Source: Burkholderiales bacterium
Lineage (GTDB): Bacteria > Pseudomonadota > Gammaproteobacteria > Burkholderiales > Usitatibacteraceae
Assembly (NCBI GenBank): GCA_017880705.1
Contig: JADGRS010000010.1
Location: 1-20,061, forward strand
Direction: 5' to 3'
DNA length: 20,061 nt
The notes under the pieces: generated by a model
What the model saw: the letters and a program-made list of their open reading frames with translations, nothing else
Databases searched by the model: none
What the model was told of the DNA's origin: nothing
Translations under genes and position numbers: made by a program
Part shown: in pieces, positions 7,262 to 13,807 of the stretch
Numbering within the stretch: the stretch's first letter is position 1
How the letters are laid out: every line of letters begins with the position of its first letter

Positions 7262-8122
7262 CTAATGAAAGTGCGCCTTGAGCGCTTCGAGCGCGATCGA
7301 ACGATGGCCGGAACGCCACACTAGCATCGTGCGCGCTCGCGCCGAGCGCGGCGGAAGGCGCCCGATATCGACGCCCCCATGCGAATCGACCACCTTGAGG
7401 ACCGACCTGGGAACGATCGCGATGCCCGTGCCCGCCGCCACGCACGCGATGATCGCGTGATACGAGCCGAACTCCATCACCTGGCCGGGAACGATGCCGC
7501 CGCCGCCGAGCCACTCCTCGAGACGGCGCCGGTAGGAGCATCCCGCCGCGAACGCGATCACCGTGCGTCCCGCGACATCCCGCGGCCGGCCGACCTTCGC
7601 CGCGCCTCGCGGCACGATCACCACCAGCTCCTCGTCGAACACGTGCAAGGAATCGAGACCCGCGGCGGTGAATGGCTCCGCCACGAACGCGGCCTCGATC
7701 TCGAAAGCGTGGACGCGCGCGACCAGCGCGCCGCTGGTTCCCGTCACGAGCTCGATCCGCACGTCGGGATATTCGCGGTGATAGCGCGCGAGAATCGACG
7801 GAAGCCGCGCCGCGGCGGTGCTCTCGAGCGTGCCGATGCGAAAGGCGCCACGCGGCGTGCCGCTCTTCACCGCCGCCTGCGCTTCCGAGGACAGTCGCAG
7901 GAGCTCGTCCGCGTAGGCGAGAAGCAGCTCGCCCTCCGGGGACAGCGCGAGCTTTCGCCGGTTGCGCACGAAGAGCTGGGTGCCTAGGCGCTCCTCGAGC
8001 TGCTTCACGCGCGTGGTGACATTCGACTGGACGCGGTTCAGCGTCGCCGCCGCGCGCGTGATGCTGCCCTGCTCCGCGACCGTCCGGAATATTTGCAACG
8101 CATCGAGATCTAGGTTTCTCAT
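7262..8122 (-). CDS. LysR-family transcriptional regulator
   Basis: This 286-residue DNA-binding regulator has an N-terminal winged helix-turn-helix at residues 3-62: LDALQIFRTVAEQGSITRAA, then LNRVQSNVTTRVKQLEERLG and LFVRNRRKLALSPEG. A LysR effector-binding domain follows from about residue 90 (FRIGTLESTAAARLPSIL onward) to the end. The ATG at 8122 was chosen because AAAGGA lies about eight bases before it and a promoter just upstream would begin transcription near 8144. This rules out the in-frame ATG at 8152. It diverges from the MFS transporter gene, the usual arrangement for a LysR protein controlling its neighbour and itself. The inducer is unknown. It ends 18 bases from the acyl-CoA dehydrogenase, so control of the catabolic genes is possible but less likely. 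Confidence 0.92.
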   Translation of the reverse strand: MRNLDLDALQIFRTVAEQGSITRAAATLNRVQSNVTTRVKQLEERLGTQLFVRNRRKLALSPEGELLLAYADELLRLSSEAQAAVKSGTPRGAFRIGTLESTAAARLPSILARYHREYPDVRIELVTGTSGALVARVHAFEIEAAFVAEPFTAAGLDSLHVFDEELVVIVPRGAAKVGRPRDVAGRTVIAFAAGCSYRRRLEEWLGGGGIVPGQVMEFGSYHAIIACVAAGTGIAIVPRSVLKVVDSHGGVDIGRLPPRSARARTMLVWRSGHRSIALEALKAHFH

Positions 8123-8163
8123 TTCGAGATCCTTTCGTTCTTGATTATTCATTTTACGAGATC
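8119..8163. repeat. Direct repeat at the LysR/MFS divergent control region
   Basis: TCATTTCGAGATC at 8119-8131 recurs as TCATTTTACGAGATC at 8149-8163, with two extra bases inside. The starts are 30 bases apart, about three helical turns. The first copy covers the LysR start codon and the second overlaps the -10 box of the LysR promoter. This fits an autoregulatory LysR operator, but no classical T-N11-A dyad was proven. Confidence 0.4.
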
Positions 8164-8180
8164 GACGGCGCAAGAGACAA
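8151..8180 (-). promoter_or_regulatory. Promoter of the LysR gene
   Basis: On the minus strand, TTGTCT (8180-8175) and TAAAAT (8156-8151) are separated by 18 bases. The -10 box matches consensus at five of six positions and the -35 box at four. Transcription would begin near 8144, about 22 bases before the LysR ATG, with an AAAGGA ribosome-binding site in the leader. The promoter lies inside the short divergent spacer, so a bound regulator would affect both genes. Confidence 0.5.
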
Positions 8181-8187
8181 TGCCCCC

Positions 8188-9345
8188 ATGACGCGACCGC
8201 TCGCCACTACCGCGCTCGCCGGCCTCGCCGCGCTGGCCATCGCCATGGGAATCGGAAGGTTCGCCTTCACGCCGATCCTGCCGATGATGCTCGGCGACGC
8301 GGGCCTCACCGTGGTGCAGGGAGGCTGGCTCGCATCGGCGAACTACGTGGGCTATCTCGTGGGCGGGCTCTCGGCGGTGGCGCTTCCCATGGGCCCGGCG
8401 CGCGTGATCCGCATGGGCCTCGCCGCCGTCGCCATCTCGACCCTCGCGATGGGACTCTCGGACGGGCTGTTGTCGTGGCTCGCGTGGCGCGCCATCGCGG
8501 GAGTCGCGAGCGCGTGGGTGCTGGTCTTCGCGTCTTCCTGGTGCCTCGAGCAGTTCGCGACGCATGCGCGCGAGCCGCAGCGTGCCGTGCTGAGCGCGGC
8601 ATTGTTCGCGGGAGTCGGCGTCGGAATCACGTTCACGGGCGCGGCTTGCATGGCGCTGCTTCTCACGCACGCTTCGTCGAGCGCGGCATGGATCGCGCTC
8701 GGCATCGTGTCGCTCGTGGGCGCCGCGGCGCTGTGGAATCGCTTCGACGATGCTCCCATGGCCGTGTCGACCCCAACGCAGGCCGCGGCGCATCGCGATG
8801 GCCCCTGGCTTCCCATGATCGCGTGCTACGCCGCATTCGGCTTCGGCTACATCGTTCCCGCGACCTTCCTGCCGGCGATGGCGCGCGAGGCGCTCGCCGA
8901 TCCGGCGTTGTACGGTTGGTCGTGGCCCGTGTTCGGCGCGGCGGCGGCCCTCAGTACATTCATCGCCGCGGCGTTGCGGCGCAAGCTGTCCGATCGCGCG
9001 TTGTGGATCGCGGGGCATTTCACGATGGCGGCGGGCGTGCTGGTGCCGCTCGCGACGAAGGGCCTCGGCGGCATCGTTGCCTCAGCGCTCCTGGTGGGTG
9101 GAACCTTCATGGTGGTGACGATGGCGGGAATGCAGGACGCGCGCCGCGTTGCCGGGCCTCGCGCCCGTGAGCTCATCGCCGCGATGACGTCGTCCTTCGC
9201 CGCGGGCCAGATCGCCGGCCCGCTCCTGGTGAGCTTCCTGGCCGCGCGGGGCGAGGGATATTCCGTCGCGCTCGTCGCCGCGGGCGCGGCGCTCATCGCG
9301 AGCGCCATCGCCCTGTTCTTCATTTCCGACGCGAGGACGTCATGA
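8188..9345 (+). CDS. MFS transporter, YbfB/YjiJ family
   Basis: This 385-residue inner-membrane protein is hydrophobic throughout, with about ten to twelve transmembrane helices. Its start, ALAIAMGIGRFAFTPILPMM, followed by GGWLASANYVGYLVGG, is the hallmark of the YbfB/YjiJ branch of the major facilitator superfamily. A loop with charged residues near position 195-210 separates the two halves. Members are putative exporters or sugar/drug-like carriers with few characterised substrates. The gene diverges from a LysR regulator, and its stop overlaps the start of the next gene by four bases (ATGA), so the two are co-translated. Only a weak AAGAG precedes the ATG. Export of a small organic compound related to the coupled decarboxylase-family protein is a reasonable guess, not shown by sequence. 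Confidence 0.9.
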   Translation: MTRPLATTALAGLAALAIAMGIGRFAFTPILPMMLGDAGLTVVQGGWLASANYVGYLVGGLSAVALPMGPARVIRMGLAAVAISTLAMGLSDGLLSWLAWRAIAGVASAWVLVFASSWCLEQFATHAREPQRAVLSAALFAGVGVGITFTGAACMALLLTHASSSAAWIALGIVSLVGAAALWNRFDDAPMAVSTPTQAAAHRDGPWLPMIACYAAFGFGYIVPATFLPAMAREALADPALYGWSWPVFGAAAALSTFIAAALRRKLSDRALWIAGHFTMAAGVLVPLATKGLGGIVASALLVGGTFMVVTMAGMQDARRVAGPRARELIAAMTSSFAAGQIAGPLLVSFLAARGEGYSVALVAAGAALIASAIALFFISDARTS

Positions 9346-9920
9346 GAGAACGCATGCCGCCCCTGGCTCCCTCCCAAATGAGCGAAGTACAACGCAAGGC
9401 GGCCGCGGAGCTCATCGCCGGTCCCCGCAAGGGCGTCGTGGGCCCGTTCATCGCCCTCATGCGCAGTCCGGCGCTCATGGATCGGTTGGGGCGCGTGGGC
9501 GAATACCTGCGCTTCGAGAACGCGCTGCCGCAGCGGCTCGTCGAATTCGCGATCCTTCTCACGGCACGGCACGTGACCAATCAGTTCGAATGGATCCTGC
9601 ATTACCCCCTTGCGATCAAGGCGGGCGTCTCGCGCCAGACGCTTGATGCGGTGAGCGCAGGAAATCGGCCCGCGGACATGGCGAAGGACGAAGAGGTGGT
9701 GCACGATTTCGTCACCGAGCTCCTGCGCGAAAGCTTCGTCGCGGATGCGAACTACGCCGCGGCTCTCGAGCAGTTCGGCGAGGGGGGCGTGGTCGATCTC
9801 GCCGCAACCGCGGGCTACTTCCTGACCGTGTGCCTGGTGATGAACGTGGCCGGCACGCCACCACCGGCCAGCGAGGTCGCCCCGCTGCAACGCCTGCCTC
9901 GCGGGCCTACTCGACCGTGA
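9342..9920 (+). CDS. Carboxymuconolactone decarboxylase (CMD) family protein
   Basis: This 192-residue all-helical protein resembles the CMD family: [30 protein letters not shown], then [18 protein letters not shown], where the EW-x2-H pattern is the family signature. It lacks the CxxC pair of the AhpD peroxidase branch, so a disulfide redox role is unlikely. Family members decarboxylate lactones in aromatic degradation or act on related small molecules, but most are uncharacterised. It is translationally coupled to the MFS gene. Its last 14 bases overlap the 3' end of glmS on the opposite strand. A plausible alternative start, the Met five codons in (MPPLAPSQ), is not preferred because the ATGA overlap is typical of this window. 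Confidence 0.85.
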   Translation: MRERMPPLAPSQMSEVQRKAAAELIAGPRKGVVGPFIALMRSPALMDRLGRVGEYLRFENALPQRLVEFAILLTARHVTNQFEWILHYPLAIKAGVSRQTLDAVSAGNRPADMAKDEEVVHDFVTELLRESFVADANYAAALEQFGEGGVVDLAATAGYFLTVCLVMNVAGTPPPASEVAPLQRLPRGPTRP

Positions 9921-11736
9921 CCGCCTTCGCGAGGTTGCGCGGCTTGTCGACGTCTGTGCCTCGCCTCAGCGCCGTGTGGTAGGCGAGGAGCTGCACCGGG
10001 ATCGCGTGCACGATCGGGGATAGCAGGCCCGCATGGCGCGGCGTGCGGATCACGTGCACGCCTTCGCTCTCGGTGAAGTGGCTGTCGAGGTCCGCGAAGA
10101 CGTAGAGCTCGCCGCCTCGCGCGCGCACTTCCTGCATGTTCGACTTCACCTTCTCGAGCAGCGCGTCGTTGGGCGCGATGACGACAACGGGCATCGAGGC
10201 GTCGACCAGGGCGAGGGGGCCGTGCTTCAGCTCGCCCGCCGGGTACGCCTCGGCGTGGATGTAGGAGATCTCCTTCAGCTTGAGCGCGCCCTCGAGGGCC
10301 ACCGGATAGTGGATGCCGCGCCCGAGGAAGAGCGCGTGCTCGCGCTGCGCGAAGCGTTCCGCCCACGCCTGGATCTGCGGCTCGAGGTTGAGCGCGTGCT
10401 GGATGCTTCCGGGCACGAAACGCAGCTGCGCGATCGCGTCGGACTCGGCGGTCGGCCCGAGCCGGCCCTTCGCCTTGGCGATCGCGAGCGTCAGGGTGAA
10501 GAGCGCCGCGAGTTGCGTGGTGAACGCCTTGGTCGACGCGACGCCGATCTCGGCCCCGGCGCGCGTGTAGAACACGAAGCGCGAGGCGCGGGGAATCGCG
10601 CTTTCCCGGACGTTGCAGATGGAAAGCGTGTGCGGCTGGCCGAGCTCCTTCGCCCGCTTGAGCGCCTCCATGGTGTCGAGCGTCTCGCCGGACTGCGAGA
10701 TCGTGACGATCAGCTGCCGCGCGTTCGGAATGGAATCGCGGTAGCGGTACTCGTGCCCGAGCTCGACCGAGCAGGGCACCCGCGCCACGCCCTCCATCCA
10801 GAAGCGCGCCACCAGCCCCGCGTAGTAGCTCGTCCCCGACGCGAGGAGCAGCACCGAATCGATGTCGCGAAAGACGGACTCCGATCCCGCGCCGAAAAGG
10901 CCCTCGGCATCGACCCCCGAATCGATCACGCCTTCGAGGGTGTCCGATACGGCGCGCGGCTGCTCGTGGATCTCCTTTTGCATGTAGTGCTGGTAAGGGC
11001 CCAGGTCGACGGCGTTCGCGCTGAGCTCGGAGATGTGGACGACCCGATGCACCTCGGTGCCGGCGCGATCGACCACGCGCACGCCCGAGCGCTGCAACGC
11101 GACCACGTCGCCGTCCTCGAGATAGATCACGCGGCGCGTTTCGGCGATGAGAGCGGAGACGTCGGAGGCAAGGAAATTCTCGCCGTCGCCCAGTCCGACG
11201 ACGAGCGGGCACCCCATGCGCGCGCCGGTCATCGTGTCGGGATCGGCGAGGGCGACGACCCCGATCGCATAGGCGCCGCGAAGGTCCGCCGCGGTCTTGC
11301 GCGTCGCGAGGAAGAGATCGCCGCTCGCCTTGAAGTAGTGATGCACGAGATGGGCGACGACCTCGGTGTCGGTTTGCGACTCGAAGACATAGCCGAGGCC
11401 CTTCAGGCGCGCGCGCTGCTCCTCGTGATTCTCGATGATGCCGTTGTGCACGACCGCGATCTCGTCATTGGACACGTGCGGATGCGCATTGGACTCGGTG
11501 ACGCCGCCATGGGTCGCCCAGCGTGTGTGGGCGATGCCGATGATTCCCTTGAGGTCCTCGGCGCGGACCGCATTTTCCATCTCGACCACGCGGCCCACGC
11601 GCCGCACCCGGCGAATGCCGTCGTTCAGGACCGCGATGCCGGCGGAATCGTAGCCGCGATACTCGAGGCGCTTCAGCCCCTCGGTGAGGATGGGCACGAC
11701 GTCGCGGCTGGCGATGGCTCCGACGATTCCGCACAT
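9907..11736 (-). CDS. glmS: Glutamine-fructose-6-phosphate aminotransferase (isomerizing)
   Basis: GlmS makes glucosamine-6-phosphate from fructose-6-phosphate and glutamine, the first committed step to UDP-GlcNAc for peptidoglycan and LPS. The start at 11736 gives [12 protein letters not shown], so that Cys2 becomes the N-terminal nucleophile after Met removal, and a length of 609 residues, equal to E. coli GlmS. The glutaminase domain shows RGYDSAG and [18 protein letters not shown]. The two sugar-isomerase domains show [21 protein letters not shown] and [20 protein letters not shown]. The C-terminus [12 protein letters not shown] carries the conserved Lys. GGGAG precedes the start by about eight bases. 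No glmS ribozyme is present. It is likely expressed on its own, behind a terminator. Confidence 0.98.
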   Translation of the reverse strand: MCGIVGAIASRDVVPILTEGLKRLEYRGYDSAGIAVLNDGIRRVRRVGRVVEMENAVRAEDLKGIIGIAHTRWATHGGVTESNAHPHVSNDEIAVVHNGIIENHEEQRARLKGLGYVFESQTDTEVVAHLVHHYFKASGDLFLATRKTAADLRGAYAIGVVALADPDTMTGARMGCPLVVGLGDGENFLASDVSALIAETRRVIYLEDGDVVALQRSGVRVVDRAGTEVHRVVHISELSANAVDLGPYQHYMQKEIHEQPRAVSDTLEGVIDSGVDAEGLFGAGSESVFRDIDSVLLLASGTSYYAGLVARFWMEGVARVPCSVELGHEYRYRDSIPNARQLIVTISQSGETLDTMEALKRAKELGQPHTLSICNVRESAIPRASRFVFYTRAGAEIGVASTKAFTTQLAALFTLTLAIAKAKGRLGPTAESDAIAQLRFVPGSIQHALNLEPQIQAWAERFAQREHALFLGRGIHYPVALEGALKLKEISYIHAEAYPAGELKHGPLALVDASMPVVVIAPNDALLEKVKSNMQEVRARGGELYVFADLDSHFTESEGVHVIRTPRHAGLLSPIVHAIPVQLLAYHTALRRGTDVDKPRNLAKAVTVE

Positions 11737-11744
11737 AGGGCACT

Positions 11745-11760
11745 CCCTCGGGGACGAGGG
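11745..11760 (-). promoter_or_regulatory. Hairpin adjoining the glmS ribosome-binding site
   Basis: Just upstream of glmS the mRNA can form CCCTCG-TCCC-CGAGGG, a six-pair GC stem with a four-base loop. Its 3' arm contains most of the GGGAG Shine-Dalgarno sequence, which ends eight bases before the ATG. The hairpin could lower translation initiation unless opened. GlmS is often controlled after transcription in bacteria, but a short GC stem can also arise by chance. Confidence 0.35.
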
Positions 11761-11785
11761 CGAGAACGGGGAGTCGTATTGTCTC

Positions 11786-11824
11786 AAAAAAACAAGCTCT
11801 CCCCGGCCTGGGGACCGGGGAGAG
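11786..11824 (-). terminator. Intrinsic terminator downstream of the CHASE2 gene
   Basis: On the minus strand, a perfect ten-base stem CTCTCCCCGG / CCGGGGAGAG with an eight-base loop is followed four bases later by seven consecutive T. This is a strong Rho-independent terminator for transcripts coming from the CHASE2 gene and would insulate glmS. The stem also resembles the CTCTCCCC...GGGGAGAGGG palindromes that are scattered in many proteobacterial genomes, so it may be a REP-like copy used as a terminator. The rest of the 210-base gap (11737-11946) shows no gene; the glmS promoter must lie here but no convincing hexamer pair was found. Confidence 0.75.
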
Positions 11825-11946
11825 GGAAGTAAGCGGGCGGCATGCTCTTGGCCTCACGTCGCCAGCCAAGGCCGCGGGAGAGGAGGTAACCCACGACCTG
11901 GAACCAATTCTGCGGTCCGGGAGCCCGGGATGCAGCCGGAAAGTGC

Positions 11947-13089
11947 TCAGGCAGAGTGCCGAATATTCGGCCTGCGGGAGGTGCGGTAGTAGGCGGCCCA
12001 CGCGGTGAGGGCCCGCGAGGCGAACGCGAGGACGAGCGTGGCCAGGACGGCGGCAACCGGAACGAAGAGGCCCCCGTGCAGGGCGTACACCGCGACGGCG
12101 AAGGCCACCGCGGCGGCGAGCGCGAGCGACCCCAGGGCGAGACGCCAGTCGCGCACGAGAAAGAGGAGCGACGCGATGAAGACGAAGAGCACCGAGAGCG
12201 GCCGCGAGGCCTCGCGCGGCGCGGCGTCGAGGAGCGCGGTGCGCAACGATTGCGCGTGCACCACGATCGCCGGCGAATCGCGGCCCTCCCGCTCCCATCC
12301 CGCGAGATTCACCGGAACGTCGATGCGATCGGAATGTTGCCGCGCATCGCCGATCAGCACGATCCGGTCGTGGAAGAGCTTCGCGAGGAGCTCGGCATCC
12401 TGCGCCTCGAGGACGCTTTTCAGCGGGACGTAGCGAAACGGCGCGCCGAGCGCGTAATCGATGAGGCCGTCGCCGCACTGTTTCGTCAAGGCGCGGCATA
12501 GCCGGCCCGTGAAGGTGGGAAAGCCGCCGTCCTCCGTGGGAATGAGGATGGAGAAACGGCGAGTGACGCCATCGCCGTCCCGGGCCAGGAGGCCGATGCC
12601 GAGGCGCGCGTCGCCCAGCACCGCGAGGAACGGCGTGTGGATGCGCCGCGCCGAGCGGGTGTTCGAATCGATGGTGAGGGTCACGACGAAGGGCCCGTTC
12701 TGCGCCGCGGCCGCGAGGCCCCTGAAGAGCGCGCGATCGAGCCCGGGGCGAATCGAATCGAACGATCGCTCCGGCAAGGGATAGTCCAGCCCGATGGCGC
12801 GGGGTTTCGACGCGGCGATGCGCGCGAGCGCGAGGCCGAGCGGCTCGTGCCACAAGCCCGGCGGCGCGGGAATTGCATCCACGCTGGCGGAATCGATCCC
12901 GACGATGACGATGTCGTCGGGGGCCGGGCGCGGATCGAACCTGCGCAAAAGCCGCCACTCGAGATCGAGCAGGGAGTCGTCAAGGCCACCCATGGCGGGC
13001 ATCAGCGAGAGCACGAGCCCGGCGAGCGCGATCGCCGCCACGGAGAAGGCGCGCATCGTCGCGTGGGCTGCGCCTTCCGACTCGCTCAT
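11947..13089 (-). CDS. CHASE2-domain membrane sensor without output domain
   Basis: This 380-residue protein has a first membrane helix at about residues 13-33, an extracytoplasmic CHASE2 domain at about 36-290, and three further helices at about 298-312, 316-338 and 341-366. CHASE2 hallmarks include LDLEWRLLRRFDPRPAPDDIV, VIVGIDSASVDAI, KPRAIGLDYPLPE and DRIVLIGDARQHSDR. CHASE2 normally feeds a cytoplasmic adenylate cyclase, kinase or GGDEF domain. Here the protein stops about 14 residues after the last helix (YRTSRRPNIRHSA). The roughly 120 bases after the stop do not encode a recognisable cyclase in another frame, so a simple frameshift is not evident. It diverges from a Crp/Fnr gene with 67 bases between starts. 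It may signal through a partner or be a degenerate receptor. Ligand unknown. Confidence 0.85.
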   Translation of the reverse strand: MSESEGAAHATMRAFSVAAIALAGLVLSLMPAMGGLDDSLLDLEWRLLRRFDPRPAPDDIVIVGIDSASVDAIPAPPGLWHEPLGLALARIAASKPRAIGLDYPLPERSFDSIRPGLDRALFRGLAAAAQNGPFVVTLTIDSNTRSARRIHTPFLAVLGDARLGIGLLARDGDGVTRRFSILIPTEDGGFPTFTGRLCRALTKQCGDGLIDYALGAPFRYVPLKSVLEAQDAELLAKLFHDRIVLIGDARQHSDRIDVPVNLAGWEREGRDSPAIVVHAQSLRTALLDAAPREASRPLSVLFVFIASLLFLVRDWRLALGSLALAAAVAFAVAVYALHGGLFVPVAAVLATLVLAFASRALTAWAAYYRTSRRPNIRHSA

Positions 13090-13098
13090 GGGCGTATC

Positions 13099-13127
13099 TT
13101 AACGCGCACCGTGCCGGGTGCTAGACT
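13099..13127 (+). promoter_or_regulatory. Promoter of the Crp/Fnr gene, extended -10
   Basis: TTAACG (13099-13104) and TAGACT (13122-13127) are 17 bases apart, each matching four of six consensus positions. The -10 box is preceded by TGC, forming an extended -10 (TGnTAnnnT). Transcription would start near 13134, about 23 bases before the ATG. The leader lacks a clear Shine-Dalgarno sequence. Confidence 0.5.
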
Positions 13128-13156
13128 GGCATTCCTCCGCGCCCCCATAAAAAACC

Positions 13157-13807
13157 ATGACAGGGGACTCACCCAGCGCCGCACAGCTGAGCGGCATCGC
13201 CGATCCCTTCGTGAGGGAGCTGGCGGCGCTTGGGCGCTTGCGCAGCTACCCGAAGAACACGGTGTTCATCACCGAGGGCGACTCGAGCGACTCGGTGTTC
13301 GTGATCCTCACGGGGCGCGTGAAGATCTTCCTGTCGGATACCGAGGGCCACGAGATGATCCTCGACATGCAGGGCCCCGGCGAGTACGTGGGCGAGATGG
13401 CCCTTGACGGCAATCCGCGCTCCGCCTCGGTGATGACGATGGAATCGACCGCGTTCTCGGTCGTGTCCCGTGATCCGATCCGCGAAGCCATCCGCAAGAA
13501 CCCCGACTTCGCGCTCGAGATGATCTCCAAGATCATCGACCGCGCGCGGCTCGCCACCAACAGCGTGAAGGATCTCGCGCTCCTCGATGTCTATGGGCGC
13601 GTCGCGCGGCTGCTCCTCAACATGGCGGTCGAGAAGGACGGCAAGCTCGAGATTCCCGAGAAGCTCACGCAGCAGGAGATCGCGGAGCGCGTGGGGGCGT
13701 CGCGCGACATGGTGAGCCGCATCTTTCGCGACCTCACCGCGGGCGGATACATCTCCGTCGAGAGCCGGCACATCACCATCAACAAGAAGCCGCCGGCGCG
13801 GTGGTGA
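13157..13807 (+). CDS. Crp/Fnr-family transcriptional regulator with cAMP-type binding domain
   Basis: This 216-residue regulator has an N-terminal cyclic-nucleotide-binding barrel at about residues 14-130 and a C-terminal winged helix. The pocket motif GEMALDGNPRSASV at 79-92 keeps the Glu, Arg and Ser that grip the phosphate and ribose in true cAMP receptors. There are no Cys residues for an FNR-type iron-sulfur cluster. The helix-turn-helix LTQQEIAERVGASRDMVSRI at 170-189 has the QQEIA...SRDMVSR recognition-helix pattern of the CRP group. The ATG follows an A-rich leader without a good ribosome-binding site. The gene ends by overlapping the BTAD regulator start (GTGA), so both are made together. 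Ligand binding to cAMP, cGMP or another molecule is inferred from the motif only. Confidence 0.93.
   Translation: MTGDSPSAAQLSGIADPFVRELAALGRLRSYPKNTVFITEGDSSDSVFVILTGRVKIFLSDTEGHEMILDMQGPGEYVGEMALDGNPRSASVMTMESTAFSVVSRDPIREAIRKNPDFALEMISKIIDRARLATNSVKDLALLDVYGRVARLLLNMAVEKDGKLEIPEKLTQQEIAERVGASRDMVSRIFRDLTAGGYISVESRHITINKKPPARW

Noticed and set aside
10033..11832. Open frame of about 600 codons antisense to glmS
   Set aside because: It mirrors glmS and its composition is typical of antisense shadows (rich in Arg, His, Asp, Val, Glu). glmS is conserved from the first to the last residue.
11737..11946. glmS ribozyme or riboswitch upstream of glmS
   Set aside because: The gap is only 210 bases, part of it occupied by the terminator, and no ribozyme-like core was recognised. 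glmS ribozymes are known mainly from Gram-positive bacteria.
11784..11946. Possible frameshifted cyclase or kinase tail of the CHASE2 protein
   Set aside because: The other frames give Pro/Arg-rich sequence without catalytic motifs and end in the terminator. The space is far too short for a cyclase domain.
11958..11971. Palindrome GCCGAATATTCGGC
   Set aside because: It lies inside the last codons of the CHASE2 gene (PNIRH), far from the promoters of glmS and crp, and is short enough to be chance.
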